Origin: Chryseobacterium sp. CY350
Lineage (GTDB): Bacteria; Bacteroidota; Bacteroidia; Flavobacteriales; Weeksellaceae
Reading direction: 5' to 3'
DNA length: 64,000 bases
Assembly: GCF_027945075.1 (NCBI RefSeq)
Contig: NZ_CP116034.1
Span: forward strand, 2,542,001-2,606,000
Positions 37,113 through 46,875 of this stretch are shown piece after piece. A model generated the notes under the pieces. The model was not told where the DNA came from. It saw only the letters and a list, made by a program, of their open reading frames with translations, and ran no database searches. The position numbers were made by a program, and so were the translations under genes. The first letter of the stretch is position 1. Each line of letters starts with the position of its first letter.

Positions 37113-37196
37113 GGAGCGAAAAACCCTAGCCCCGATTGTAGTGGAAATCCTTTTTTGCTAAAAAAAGATTGCAACGAAAAGCGGGATTAAGCTCCT
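37113..37196. repeat. Structured inverted repeat element, copy 2 (upstream of rtcB)
   Basis: It begins GGAGCGAAAAACC and ends GCTCC, with TAGCCCCGATTG and AAGCGGGA segments shared with copy 1 (inverse orientation), and a central T-run/A-run hairpin (37148-37169). It is about 20 bp shorter than copy 1 because the central hairpin is smaller. Confidence 0.75.
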
Positions 37197-37244
37197 AAAA
37201 AATTGATTTCGGGGAAACTGTTTTGAGTTTGAAATATCACACAA

Positions 37245-37277
37245 TAAAAAACCCGAAATCTTACGACTTCGGGTTTT
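37245..37277 (-). terminator. Terminator of the 25-codon unit
   Basis: TTCGGGTTTT at 37268-37277 pairs with AAAACCCGAA at 37248-37257; the minus strand continues into TTTTTT. It lies 23 nt past the small ORF. Confidence 0.85.
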
Positions 37278-37299
37278 GATATATCATTGTACTGTTATT

Positions 37300-37377
37300 C
37301 TAAGAATGTACCAAACCACGAAGCCTTACCACCATGAGTGGCAAACCGAAAGGAGAATTATGATCTAATTTGAACAT
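37300..37377 (-). CDS. Short 25-codon ORF between a consensus promoter and a terminator
   Basis: The ORF starts ATG at 37377 and reads MFKLDHNSPFGL and then ends RLRGLVHS before TAG. It is too short for normal gene finders. A complete promoter lies about 43 nt upstream and a strong hairpin follows the stop, so a transcript of roughly 165 nt is likely. It could be a small protein, a leader peptide or a non-coding RNA that happens to be open. No homologue is known to me. Confidence 0.45.
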   Translation of the reverse strand: MFKLDHNSPFGLPLMVVRLRGLVHS

Positions 37378-37419
37378 TGCTTCGCTGTTTTTTAATTGGT
37401 TAAACTTGATTTTCAGGTG

Positions 37420-37449
37420 CAAAGATAGATTAATTTTGATTCTGACAAA
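37420..37449 (-). promoter_or_regulatory. Consensus Bacteroidota promoter
   Basis: On the minus strand TTTG (37446-37449) and TATCTTTG (37420-37427) are separated by 18 bp, a full match to the Bacteroidota primary sigma consensus TTTG-N17-23-TAnnTTTG. It reads toward the 25-codon ORF. Confidence 0.75.
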
Positions 37450-37522
37450 TATTTTTCGAGAAAATTCATAAAAAACCCTGAATAAATATTTTTATTCAGA
37501 GTTTATATTGTAAAATTTAGTT

Positions 37523-38023
37523 TTAATCTTTAGAACCAAGATCATCCATCGTATCTTCCATTCCTCTGGATTTTGTACTGTATGTTCTTTCGGAGTCTAA
37601 GAAGTATAAATTATGTCTTGCTTTAGCGATAATTCCGTTGTATACATCTTCCGGAAGCCCAGCTGTATCTGGTTTTTCTTCGCTAAAAGATGGTTTGTTA
37701 TAAATCTTCAAAGCACCGGATTCATCAAGAATTTTTTTCGCATTTTGTGCTTCTGTGATATCTGATGTATAGACGATCAGGTTAATTTTCCCGACGCTCT
37801 CTCTGCTATATGCATCCAACATTTCGTTATCACTTACAAAAACATGATCCCAAAAACTTTTCGTCTTTTCATCGTCCTGATAATTGTCTGCTGTGGAATC
37901 GTCTTGCAGATTAGATTTAGAAACAATGATATCCGCTTCATTAAATCCGTTATTCATTAATTTTGATTTGATTTCCTCTGTATTTACACCTGACGGAAAT
38001 ACTGAAACTACTGTATAAGCCAT
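37523..38023 (-). CDS. Putative general stress protein
   Basis: This 166-residue soluble, acidic protein begins with a strand-loop (YTVVSVFPSGVNTEEIKSKL) similar in shape to the YflT/general stress protein 17M type domain, with a second similar part INLIVYTSDITEAQ near residue 81, then a flexible charged tail rich in Ser, Asp and Glu. I do not recognise it with certainty. It sits upstream of the small 25-codon unit and downstream of the mutase gene, all on the minus strand. Confidence 0.6.
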   Translation of the reverse strand: MAYTVVSVFPSGVNTEEIKSKLMNNGFNEADIIVSKSNLQDDSTADNYQDDEKTKSFWDHVFVSDNEMLDAYSRESVGKINLIVYTSDITEAQNAKKILDESGALKIYNKPSFSEEKPDTAGLPEDVYNGIIAKARHNLYFLDSERTYSTKSRGMEDTMDDLGSKD

Positions 38024-38131
38024 AATAATTTGTTTTGGTTATGCCTAACAGTACAAAACCTATGCAAAAGAGCTTCTCAAAAAATATCTTAACTTAAATT
38101 TAATTTTTTATATGATTGTAGATTTCACTAT

Positions 38132-40258
38132 TTAATTAACTTCACTTAAAAACCTATTAAGAATATCTACTGCACATTTTGGAAGATTCGTTCCGGGACC
38201 GAAAATAAAATCTGCTCCATTTTGGTAGAGAAACTCATAATCCTGTTGTGGAATTACTCCGCCAACAACAATGGTAATATCGTCTGCCCCAAGTTTTTTC
38301 AATTCTTCAACGACTTGCGGAACCAAAGTTTTGTGACCCGCTGCCAATGATGAAACTCCCAGAATATGGATGTCATTTTCTACCGCCTGCTTAGCAACCT
38401 CTTCTGGAGTCTGAAATAAAGGAGCTACATCAACGTCAAAACCCATATCAGCGAATGCAGTGGCAACTACTTTCGCACCACGATCATGACCATCCTGTCC
38501 CATTTTTGCGACCATGATTCTTGGGCGGCGACCTTCTTCTTCCTCAAATTTCTGTGTGAGCAAAAGCGCTTTTCCAAAATATTCATTTTTACCTGCATTC
38601 ATAGCGTAAACTCCCTGTATTGTTCTGATGTTGGCTTTATAACGTCCGAAACTTTCTTCCATCGCGTCACTCATTTCACCTAAAGTAACTCTTCGGCGGG
38701 CTGCCTCAATGCATAATGCCAACAAGTTTTTGTCTCTGCTGACTGCGGCATTTCTTATTTCTTCAAGAATTTCTTCAGCTTTTTCCGGATTTCTTTCTAA
38801 TTTAATTTTTTCCAGTCTTTCGATCTGTTTTCTGCGAACTTCAGTATTATCAATGTCTAAAATATCGATTGGGGTCTGCTTTAAACTTGACCTGAAAGAA
38901 TTGACACCAATAATAAACTCTTCGCCGCTGTCTATTTTTGCCTGTTTTCTTGCGGCTGCCTCTTCAATTCTCATTTTTGGAATTCCGGCTTCGATGGCTT
39001 TGGTCATTCCGCCTTCTTTTTCTACCTCATCGATATACTTCATGGCTTCTTCGATCATCTGCTGAGTCATGGCTTCAACCAAATTACTTCCACCCATCGG
39101 ATCTACCACATCACAAATTCCGCTTTCCTGCTGTAGAATAATCTGAGTATTTCTAGCAATTTTTGCTGAGTAATCTGTAGGAAGTGCAATTGCTTCGTCC
39201 AAAGCGTTTGTATGTAAAGACTGCGTCCCTCCTAATGCTGAAGATAAGGCCTCAATTGCAGTTCTGGTAATATTATTAAAAGGTTCCTGCTCGGTTAAAG
39301 ACCACCCGGAAGTTTGGGAATGTGTTCTTAAGGCCAAAGATTTAGGATTTTGAGGATTAAATTGCTTTAAAAGTGTCGCCCAAATATATCTCGCCGCGCG
39401 CATCTTAGCAATTTCCATAAAGTGATTCATCCCGATTGCCCAAAAAAATGAAAGTCTCGGAGCAAAATCGTCGACGTTCATGCCAGCTTTTATTCCTGTT
39501 CTTACATATTCTAAACCATCAGCAAGTGTATAAGCCATTTCCAAAACCGGTGTTGCTCCTGCTTCCTGCATATGATATCCTGAAATAGAAATCGAATTGA
39601 ACTTTGGAATATTCTGAGCCGTATATTCAAAAATATCTGCAATGATTTTCATGGAAGGTTCCGGCGGATAGATATAGGTATTTCTTACCATAAATTCTTT
39701 CAGAATATCATTCTGAATAGTTCCTGAAAGCAAATCATGAGCAATACCCTGCTCTTCTGCGGCAACGATATAAAATGATAAAATCGGCAAAACGGCACCA
39801 TTCATTGTCATAGAAACCGAAATTTCATCTAAAGGAATCTGATCAAACAAAATTTTCATATCTTCCACAGAATCAATCGCAACTCCGGCTTTTCCAACAT
39901 CACCTACCACTCTTGGATGATCAGAATCATATCCTCTGTGCGTGGCGAGATCAAATGCAACCGAAAGTCCTTTCTGCCCTGCAGCCAAATTCCTTCTATA
40001 AAAAGCATTAGACTCTTCAGCCGTGGAAAATCCTGCATACTGACGAACCGTCCACGGTTTTTGCACGTACATTGTAGAATATGGTCCTCTTAAATAAGGT
40101 GCAATTCCCGGAGAAGTCTGCGTAAGAAATTGGTTTTTAACATCTTCTCTCGTGTAAGAAGACTTCAATTCTAATCCATCTTTTTCAAATGGATAGATTT
40201 CTGTCTGCTTTTCTGATATACTAAATTGGGGATTTTTGTTTTGAATTTCCCTTCTCAT
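38132..40258 (-). CDS. scpA: Methylmalonyl-CoA mutase, large subunit
   Basis: This 708-residue B12 enzyme interconverts methylmalonyl-CoA and succinyl-CoA. The barrel domain starts with [21 protein letters not shown] near residue 56 (substrate tunnel; written here in part as RGPYSTMY) and the C-terminal cobalamin domain has the DGHDRG motif ([16 protein letters not shown] near residue 584, DxHxxG) and [14 protein letters not shown]. The chaperone GTPase meaB lies 4.5 kb downstream on the same strand. No small subunit gene is in the window. Stop at 38132 is followed by the stress protein gene. Confidence 0.95.
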   Translation of the reverse strand: MRREIQNKNPQFSISEKQTEIYPFEKDGLELKSSYTREDVKNQFLTQTSPGIAPYLRGPYSTMYVQKPWTVRQYAGFSTAEESNAFYRRNLAAGQKGLSVAFDLATHRGYDSDHPRVVGDVGKAGVAIDSVEDMKILFDQIPLDEISVSMTMNGAVLPILSFYIVAAEEQGIAHDLLSGTIQNDILKEFMVRNTYIYPPEPSMKIIADIFEYTAQNIPKFNSISISGYHMQEAGATPVLEMAYTLADGLEYVRTGIKAGMNVDDFAPRLSFFWAIGMNHFMEIAKMRAARYIWATLLKQFNPQNPKSLALRTHSQTSGWSLTEQEPFNNITRTAIEALSSALGGTQSLHTNALDEAIALPTDYSAKIARNTQIILQQESGICDVVDPMGGSNLVEAMTQQMIEEAMKYIDEVEKEGGMTKAIEAGIPKMRIEEAAARKQAKIDSGEEFIIGVNSFRSSLKQTPIDILDIDNTEVRRKQIERLEKIKLERNPEKAEEILEEIRNAAVSRDKNLLALCIEAARRRVTLGEMSDAMEESFGRYKANIRTIQGVYAMNAGKNEYFGKALLLTQKFEEEEGRRPRIMVAKMGQDGHDRGAKVVATAFADMGFDVDVAPLFQTPEEVAKQAVENDIHILGVSSLAAGHKTLVPQVVEELKKLGADDITIVVGGVIPQQDYEFLYQNGADFIFGPGTNLPKCAVDILNRFLSEVN

Positions 40259-40324
40259 GAGTTCTGATTTAAGATTTTAAAAATAAGCATTTTTGGGATA
40301 ACAAATCTGTCTTAGTTTTCGTAT

Positions 40325-40360
40325 AAAAAAGCGACTTTGCATCGCTGCAAAATCGCCTTT
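40325..40360 (-). terminator. Rho-independent terminator of the prolyl oligopeptidase gene
   Basis: GCGA-TTTGCA (40331-40341, one mismatch) pairs with TGCAAA-TCGC (40346-40356), and the minus strand continues with TTTTTT. Confidence 0.82.
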
Positions 40361-40379
40361 TAATTCAGTTATGTTGTAA

Positions 40380-42491
40380 TTATTTTTCAAGCTTTTTAAT
40401 TCCCATTTCGAACAAAGCAAAAGAAATAAGATCTGCATTTTCACTGATAACCTGATCGGTCGCCCTTCCTGCTCCATGACCAGCGTTCTTCTCAATTCTA
40501 ACCAAAATCGGGTTTGCACATTTCTGTTTTTCCTGTAATTCTGCACCGAATTTAAATGAATGCGCCGGAACTACTCTATCATCGTGATCACTTGTGATAA
40601 TCATTGTTGAAGGGTAGCAAGTTCCTGTTTTTACGTTATGAACGGGAGAATACGATTTAAGATAATCAAACATTTCTTTATTATCTTCAGCAGTTCCGTA
40701 ATCGTAAGACCAGCCTGCGCCTGCGGTAAATTTATTGTATCTTAACATATCTAAAACGCCAACTCCCGGGAAAGCAACTCTTGCCAAGTCAGGACGCAGT
40801 GTCATCGTTGCACCAACTAAAAGTCCACCATTCGATCTGCCGGAAAGTGCCATATATTCTTTTGAAGTATACCCTTTGGACTGTAAATATTCACCAGCTG
40901 CGATGAAATCTTCAAATACATTTTTCTTTTGAAGTTTGGTTCCTGCATCATGCCATTTTTTACCATATTCACCACCGCCTCTGATGTTTGGAACGGCATA
41001 AATCCCGCCATTTTCCATCCAGATTGCATTGACTACTGAGAAAGATGGTTGCAAACTGATATTGAAACCTCCATAAGAGTACAGCATCGTTGGATTTTTA
41101 CCGTCAAGTTTGATCCCTTTTTTGTAATTGATCATCATTGGAACTTTTGTCCCGTCTTTTGACGTGTAGAAAACCTGTTCTGAAACATAGTCTTCAGGGT
41201 TAAATTTCACTTTTGGCTTTTGATAAACTTCAGATTTTCCGGTATCTGCATTAAATTTATAGGTCGTTCCCGGCGTAATATAATTGCTGAAAGAATAATA
41301 CATTTCCTTCTCTTTTTCTTTACCGCCAAATCCGCCGACATTACCTTTTCCAGGCAAAGATATTTCTCTGATCAGTTTTCCGGTTTTGTCGAATTGTTTT
41401 ACTTTATCAATCGCATCAACCATATAGGTTGCAAAGAAATAACCACCACCCGAAGAGATTCCCAATACGTTTTCTGTTTCAGGGATAACATCTTTCCATG
41501 TTTGCGGAGACGGATTTTGGATAGTCGTTTTAACCAAACGCATATTCGGAGCATCTTTATCTGTAAAAATAAAAAGATTGTCGCCTTCTGTATCCACCAA
41601 ATTTACGTTGATATCAAAGCCTTTGTTGATTTGAACGAAATCACCGCCTTTCTTTAAATCTTTAATGTATAATTCATTTCCATTAGTAGCATTCGCTGCC
41701 GAAATGATTAAATATCTCTGATCTTCAGAAACACCTGCTCCCAAATATCTTCGTGGCGTTTTATCTCCCCCGAAAATCAATTGATCTGCTGATTGTTTTG
41801 TGCCTAATTTGTGGAAGAAAACTTTATGTTTATCGGTCATTCCTGATAAAACTGTTCCTTCTTTCGGCTTGTCGTAACTTGAATAGTAGAAACCGTCATC
41901 ACCCAACCAGGAAATTCCGCTAAACTTAACGTCTACGATGGTTTCATCGATTTGTTTTTTTGTAATTGCATCGATGATGATGATTTTATTCCAGTCGCTC
42001 CCACCTTCTGAAATTGCATATGCCGCTAAATTTCCTTTTTTGTTGAAAGACAAACTTGAAAGCGACGTTGTTCCTTTTTCTGAAAATTTATTTGGATCTA
42101 AAAAAACTTCAGTATTTTTTGTCTTGTTATCTGTTCTGTACAAAACAGATTGCGCCTGAAGACCGTTGTTCTTATAATAATAGGTATAATCTCCTTCTTT
42201 AAAAGGCGCGCCAATTTTTTCGTAATTCCAGATGTCTGTCAACTGATTTTTAATTTGCTCTCTGAATGGAATTTTTGACAGATAATTCTGACTGAAAGCT
42301 ACCTCTTCATCCACCCATTTTTTGGTAGCTTCAGAATCGTTTTCTAAATCTCTATACGGATCTGCAACGGCAGTTCCAAAATATGTATCTGTTTGATTTC
42401 CTTTTACTGCTTTAGGATAATTCATTTTTTGAGAATAAAAAGTGGCTGAAAACAATACTCCAGCTGTTAATAAGAATGGTTTGAAATTCAT
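40380..42491 (-). CDS. Prolyl oligopeptidase (S9A), secreted
   Basis: This 703-residue protein has a signal peptide (FLLTAGVLFSATFYSQ, cleavage near residue 21) and the S9A architecture of a beta-propeller followed by an alpha/beta-hydrolase domain. The catalytic Ser is in GRSNGGLLVGA near residue 556, the Asp in SDHDDRVVPAHSFKF near residue 641 and the His in GAGHGAGR near residue 676. Likely role is periplasmic or surface digestion of proline-containing peptides. The ATG at 42491 was preferred because it starts the signal peptide. Confidence 0.94.
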   Translation of the reverse strand: MNFKPFLLTAGVLFSATFYSQKMNYPKAVKGNQTDTYFGTAVADPYRDLENDSEATKKWVDEEVAFSQNYLSKIPFREQIKNQLTDIWNYEKIGAPFKEGDYTYYYKNNGLQAQSVLYRTDNKTKNTEVFLDPNKFSEKGTTSLSSLSFNKKGNLAAYAISEGGSDWNKIIIIDAITKKQIDETIVDVKFSGISWLGDDGFYYSSYDKPKEGTVLSGMTDKHKVFFHKLGTKQSADQLIFGGDKTPRRYLGAGVSEDQRYLIISAANATNGNELYIKDLKKGGDFVQINKGFDINVNLVDTEGDNLFIFTDKDAPNMRLVKTTIQNPSPQTWKDVIPETENVLGISSGGGYFFATYMVDAIDKVKQFDKTGKLIREISLPGKGNVGGFGGKEKEKEMYYSFSNYITPGTTYKFNADTGKSEVYQKPKVKFNPEDYVSEQVFYTSKDGTKVPMMINYKKGIKLDGKNPTMLYSYGGFNISLQPSFSVVNAIWMENGGIYAVPNIRGGGEYGKKWHDAGTKLQKKNVFEDFIAAGEYLQSKGYTSKEYMALSGRSNGGLLVGATMTLRPDLARVAFPGVGVLDMLRYNKFTAGAGWSYDYGTAEDNKEMFDYLKSYSPVHNVKTGTCYPSTMIITSDHDDRVVPAHSFKFGAELQEKQKCANPILVRIEKNAGHGAGRATDQVISENADLISFALFEMGIKKLEK

Positions 42492-42628
42492 TATGACGGG
42501 TTTTCTCAAATTTAAGAAAAGTTAGGGGAATAAAAAAAATAGAAAATAGACCAACCTATTTGAGTGAATTTTTTTAAATCAACAAAATCTGTTAGTTGAA
42601 TTATAACTAAATTAAGCATTTTGCATTC

Positions 42629-42817
42629 CGACATTTGTTTTGTAATCAAATAACAATACCGAAAGTCTTACCGAGTCGATTTGAAACAAATCATACTATT
42701 GTTTTGTTTCCCACAGTTGTTTTGTAACAAAACAAAAACGACGAAAGTCTTGCCGAATTAGTTTGAAACATATTAAAAAGTTGATTCGTTTCCCACAGTT
42801 GTTTTGTAACAAAACGA
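42629..42817. repeat. 82-bp tandem repeat, about 2.3 copies
   Basis: Copies begin near 42629, 42711 and 42793 with TTGTTTTGTAA aligned exactly 82 bp apart. The unit itself looks like two related halves of about 41 bp, and GTTTTGTAACAAAAC forms a small hairpin in the best conserved part. The remaining part of 42492-42868 holds no gene. Confidence 0.8.
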
Positions 42818-42846
42818 AAAAAAGCTCCCGATTTCTCAGAAGCTTT
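42818..42846 (-). terminator. Rho-independent terminator of prfA with GAAA loop
   Basis: Read on the minus strand an 11-bp stem with G-U pairs (AAAGCTTCTGA and TCGGGAGCTTT) closes a GAAA tetraloop and is followed by a T run. Confidence 0.82.
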
Positions 42847-42868
42847 ACAATATTTTTAAAAGAAAAAA

Positions 42869-43954
42869 TTAATAATTCTCCTCTTCACCTTTCATTTTCT
42901 CAGCATTTTCTGCCATAATTACAGCATCAATCATTTCTCCAATATCTCCATTCATGTAGGCATCAAGATTGTACATCGATTTGTTGATTCTGTGATCGGT
43001 AACTCTTCCCTGCGGATAGTTGTAGGTTTTGATTTTTGCAGAACGGTCACCGGTAGAAACCATCGATTTACGCTGTGCAGCAATATCTCCGACAGATTTC
43101 TGAACTTCAATATCATATAATTTGGTACGAAGCATTTCCATTGCCAACTCTCTGTTGGCCAACTGAGAACGAGCCTGCTGACAAACAACCACCATTCCTG
43201 AAGGTTTGTGCGTCAATTGTACTTTTGTTTCAACCTTGTTTACGTTCTGTCCACCCGCTCCACCAGAACGTGAAGTCTGCATTTCGATATCGGCAGGATT
43301 TAGTTCAAAATCAATTTCTTCAGCTTCCGGTAAAACAGCAACGGTAATTGCCGAAGTATGCACCCTTCCCTGAGATTCGGTTTCCGGAACACGCTGTACA
43401 CGGTGAACTCCAGATTCAAATTTCATGATTCCGTAAACACCGTCACCTTCGATCTTTAAAATCAATTCTTTATAACCTTTCGCGGCTTCGCTGGAATCTG
43501 TGATTTCATGTTTCCAGCCTTTTGTTTTAAAGAACATTGCATAAGCTCTATAGACATCTTCCACAAAAATAGCAGCTTCGTCGCCACCTGTTCCGGCACG
43601 AAGTTCTACGATGACGTTTTTATCATCTGTAGGATCTTTGGGAATCAAAAGAACTTTTAACTCTTCTTCCAAACCGGGAAGTTTTGCCTGAGCTTCTACT
43701 TTTTCTTCTTTAGCCATATCTACCAAGTCTCTGTCTGAACCATCTGCAATGATTTCCTCAGATTCTGCAATATTATCTAAAGCACCTTTATATTGATTGT
43801 AAACGTGTACAATTTTTCCTAAATCGCTGTATTCTTTATTGAGTGAAGAATATTTTTTCTGATCCGAAATTACGTCTGGCTGTATAATAAGGTCTGCAAC
43901 CTCATTATATCTTTGTTTTATAGCTTCTAATTTTGGAATTAATGACTTAGACAT
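42869..43954 (-). CDS. prfA: Peptide chain release factor 1
   Basis: This 361-residue factor ends translation at UAA/UAG codons. The stop-recognition site is VPETESQG (PxT motif) near residue 192 and the GGQ loop is [16 protein letters not shown] near residue 234. It is about the usual length for bacterial RF1, and is distinct from the 232-residue PrfH at 34.7 kb. A TATCTTTG -7 box lies 18 nt upstream of the ATG. Confidence 0.97.
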   Translation of the reverse strand: MSKSLIPKLEAIKQRYNEVADLIIQPDVISDQKKYSSLNKEYSDLGKIVHVYNQYKGALDNIAESEEIIADGSDRDLVDMAKEEKVEAQAKLPGLEEELKVLLIPKDPTDDKNVIVELRAGTGGDEAAIFVEDVYRAYAMFFKTKGWKHEITDSSEAAKGYKELILKIEGDGVYGIMKFESGVHRVQRVPETESQGRVHTSAITVAVLPEAEEIDFELNPADIEMQTSRSGGAGGQNVNKVETKVQLTHKPSGMVVVCQQARSQLANRELAMEMLRTKLYDIEVQKSVGDIAAQRKSMVSTGDRSAKIKTYNYPQGRVTDHRINKSMYNLDAYMNGDIGEMIDAVIMAENAEKMKGEEENY

Positions 43955-43971
43955 ATTAAAAATTTAGTATG

Positions 43972-43979
43972 CAAAGATA
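43972..43979 (-). promoter_or_regulatory. Candidate -7 box for prfA
   Basis: On the minus strand TATCTTTG matches TAnnTTTG, with a partial TTTA at the -33 position. It lies between the amylase terminator and the prfA ATG. Confidence 0.6.
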
Positions 43980-43996
43980 CGGATTTGATGATTAAT

Positions 43997-44022
43997 AAAA
44001 AAAGCTCATTTTCATGAGCTTT
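43997..44022 (-). terminator. Rho-independent terminator of the amylase gene
   Basis: AAAGCTCAT at 44001-44009 and ATGAGCTTT at 44014-44022 enclose TTTC, followed by a minus-strand T run. Confidence 0.85.
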
Positions 44023-44037
44023 ATATTGTTTTTGATT

Positions 44038-46875
44038 TTACTGAACAATCATTTTCTGAATGGCAACTCCGTTATCTGTTTTTAGATGAACAAGATAAGT
44101 TCCTGCAGGATAATTGGTTCTTAACTCATAGATTCCGTCTTCATTTTTTAATTTAAACGAATCCATCTTTTTACCACTCATATCGTATATGGCGATTTCT
44201 CCGTTTTTAGCTTTGTGATAAATTAATTTAGCTAAACCGTTTTTCACAGGATTATCTGCAATCTGAAGAGACAATCTTTTATCTAAATTTTCTTCAGCAG
44301 TAGATAAAGTAGTAAACGGATTTCCAAAAATTCTGAATTCTCCAGGCTGAAGTGTAATCGGAGCAGTTGTGGAAGTAACATTGAACGCTGTATTATCCAT
44401 TAAATTCTGCCATTGCCCTACAAAAGGAAAATAAGGAACGACATTTTTTGCCGATGTATCATAGTTTGCCAAAACAACTACATTTTTAACTCCCGCTGTC
44501 AGCAAAGGATCATTGATATAAATTCTGGTAATCAAACCATTCGGGTCGTTGGCCAGATTATTAGACTCAACAGTATATGTTTTTGATTTAAAAACCGGAT
44601 GAGAATTTCTGATATTAATAATCTGCGCCCAAGTATTGTAGATTGCTTTTCTGTTGGTATTGGTATCATAACCCAAGGTGAATGCAACAGGTTTTTCATC
44701 TGTACGGCAATTGTTATTAATCGCACCATCTGCACATCTGTTGATGCTGAATTCGTAACCCAATTCTCCAAACTGCCAAATCATCTTAGGACCAGGAATC
44801 GTAAAAAATGTAGCTCCGAAAGTTTTCATTCTTTCTAAAGACGTATTCAGATTGGTCACATTATATCCTCCGTTTACCGCTCCATAAGCAAGATTTTTAA
44901 ACATTAATCTTTCCTCATCATGACTTTCACCATATCCAACTGCATGCATATTAGAAAAACCGTGGAGCTCGTGATCCATTCGATCAAAATTACTGTTCTG
45001 GCTATATCCCATTGTGTTCTGATTATAAGAACCCGTCTGATTATTCCATAGCATCACGCCTTTTCCTTCTGCCACTCTATAATTTGCCCACTGCTGCTCT
45101 TCGGCATCGGTTCCAAGATGTTCAAAAATCATGTATGAAGTAGGATCGATAGCCCATTGTTTGTCTGCGTAGTCTTTCAGAATATCAACTCTGTCCTGCT
45201 GATAAGCATTGGTACAAGTTTCATCGTTTGCGGTACAGTTTTGCGTAAATCCTTTAGTTAAATCCCAACGGAAACCATCAATTTTATATTCAGTTAACCA
45301 TTGTTGTAAAGTTCTTTCCACATAATATTTCGTAGCCAAACTTGTATGGTTAAAATCATTAAAAACATTATAAGAATGCTTAGGAACGGTATTGAAATAT
45401 GGATTATTTGGTGCAACATCACCGTAACCGTCACCATCCGGATCTACATTCCAAAGTCTAACCAAAGGAGATCTTCCTGTTGCATGATTAAAGGCAACAT
45501 CTAAAATAACAGCAATCCCATTTTGATGGCACAAATCGACAAATTCTTTAAATTTCTGTGGCGTTCCGTAAGCTTTGTCTAATGCATAGTGGAATGACGT
45601 ATTATATCCCCATGAAAGATTTCCTTCAAATTCCATAATCGGCATCAATTCAATTGCATTGATTTTCAAATCTTTAAGGTAATTGATTTTATTAATTAAA
45701 GACTGCCAGTTTTTTTCCTGTGTGAAATCTCGCAATAATAATTCATAAACGATTAAATTCTCTTTATTGGGTCTGGCAAAATTCGTCACCTGCCAATTGT
45801 AAGGAGTTTCTCCTGTTTTAAACATTGAAACTTCAAACCCTTGTCCCGAAGGAAACGTAGGCAAAGCCGGATAAGTAGTTGCAGAAATAAACTGATCATC
45901 ATAAGAAGACAAAATCTGCGGAGAAAAAGGGTCTGCCACCTTTCTCAAATCGTTGGTTCGATATTGAAAAGTATATAATTGCTGCGGAGTTAATCCGCTC
46001 AGTTCGATCCAGTACAAATCAGGATTTGTGGTGTCTCTTTTCATTAAATAGGCATCATTCACCGCCCAGTTGTTGAAACTTCCGATCACATGCACGAAAC
46101 TTTTAAAGGGAGCATATAAAGCCAAACCAACTTTTGTATTGTCTGTAGGATTATAATTGATCCCCTGTCTGATCCAGCTCGGAATCGCCTGCGAAACAAC
46201 ATTTCTCGGAACCTGTAATATAAAAGTGGAATTTTTTACCGTTGAACCCGCAGTCGCGATCAATTCCATATTTGCATCTGCTGCAACCGTGTAGCTGTAG
46301 CTGTAAGACGATGACGGTGTTGAGGTAGAATTTACTACGGTTCCATTTGCTTTTAATTGAAAAGTAGCATTAATACTGGTGGTCGCCGTAATGTTGATTG
46401 CATTTCCTGTAGGAACTGAAGTCAAACTATTTGCTGCAGGATTTGTTAAATTTAAATTTAACGTTCCGACATTCACAAAAATATCGGGTGAAGTCTGGTG
46501 ATTTCCTGTTTTTGTTTTTAAGAGAAAACCAAATCGCCCAATCCCTGTTCGTCCATAAAAGGTTGTTGGGGTAAATGTTAAAGAATAAGTATCTGTTCCT
46601 GAATTATAAGACAGCTTGTTTAATTCGTTAGAGTTCGTCCAGCTCCCATTGGTAGGGCAGTCCTGACTGTTTGCATAGTTCTGATCTAATGACCACGACC
46701 AGATGTAAATTGCATTATTGGCAACTCCCCACGCGGTTTCATCAATCTGATTACCGGGAACAGATAATGTAATCTGATCGGTTTCGTTAAAAGGATTAGG
46801 CGTAATCGTATAAGTTATCTGTGCCGATAGTACACTCGTTATCAACAGATAAAATAAAAAATATAGTTTTTTCAT
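44038..46875 (-). CDS. Secreted alpha-amylase family (GH13) enzyme with T9SS domain
   Basis: This 945-residue protein would break or remodel alpha-glucans outside the cell. It has a signal peptide (residues 1-18), beta-rich N-terminal modules, an E-set domain (SFVHVIGSFNNWA near residue 264) and a GH13 barrel. Its conserved regions are DVAFNHATG near residue 461, GFRWDLTKG (nucleophile Asp) near 535, MIFEHLG (acid/base Glu) near 581 and GESHDEERL near 648. The last 75 residues, ending YLVHLKTDNGVAIQKMIVQ, match a type IX secretion sorting domain. It has its own terminator. Confidence 0.93.
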   Translation of the reverse strand: MKKLYFLFYLLITSVLSAQITYTITPNPFNETDQITLSVPGNQIDETAWGVANNAIYIWSWSLDQNYANSQDCPTNGSWTNSNELNKLSYNSGTDTYSLTFTPTTFYGRTGIGRFGFLLKTKTGNHQTSPDIFVNVGTLNLNLTNPAANSLTSVPTGNAINITATTSINATFQLKANGTVVNSTSTPSSSYSYSYTVAADANMELIATAGSTVKNSTFILQVPRNVVSQAIPSWIRQGINYNPTDNTKVGLALYAPFKSFVHVIGSFNNWAVNDAYLMKRDTTNPDLYWIELSGLTPQQLYTFQYRTNDLRKVADPFSPQILSSYDDQFISATTYPALPTFPSGQGFEVSMFKTGETPYNWQVTNFARPNKENLIVYELLLRDFTQEKNWQSLINKINYLKDLKINAIELMPIMEFEGNLSWGYNTSFHYALDKAYGTPQKFKEFVDLCHQNGIAVILDVAFNHATGRSPLVRLWNVDPDGDGYGDVAPNNPYFNTVPKHSYNVFNDFNHTSLATKYYVERTLQQWLTEYKIDGFRWDLTKGFTQNCTANDETCTNAYQQDRVDILKDYADKQWAIDPTSYMIFEHLGTDAEEQQWANYRVAEGKGVMLWNNQTGSYNQNTMGYSQNSNFDRMDHELHGFSNMHAVGYGESHDEERLMFKNLAYGAVNGGYNVTNLNTSLERMKTFGATFFTIPGPKMIWQFGELGYEFSINRCADGAINNNCRTDEKPVAFTLGYDTNTNRKAIYNTWAQIINIRNSHPVFKSKTYTVESNNLANDPNGLITRIYINDPLLTAGVKNVVVLANYDTSAKNVVPYFPFVGQWQNLMDNTAFNVTSTTAPITLQPGEFRIFGNPFTTLSTAEENLDKRLSLQIADNPVKNGLAKLIYHKAKNGEIAIYDMSGKKMDSFKLKNEDGIYELRTNYPAGTYLVHLKTDNGVAIQKMIVQ

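Noticed and set aside
37245..37449. Known structural RNA (SRP RNA, 6S or tmRNA)
   Set aside because: None of the conserved sequences of these RNAs could be found, so only the generic unit is reported.
40277..40546. 89-residue minus-strand frame after the oligopeptidase
   Set aside because: It overlaps the end of the oligopeptidase gene and the terminator; no supporting motif.
41220..41657. 145-residue plus-strand frame
   Set aside because: Antisense to the prolyl oligopeptidase, whose catalytic motifs are intact.
42629..42817. CRISPR array
   Set aside because: Only 2.3 copies, and all parts of the unit are similar; there are no unique spacers and no cas genes.
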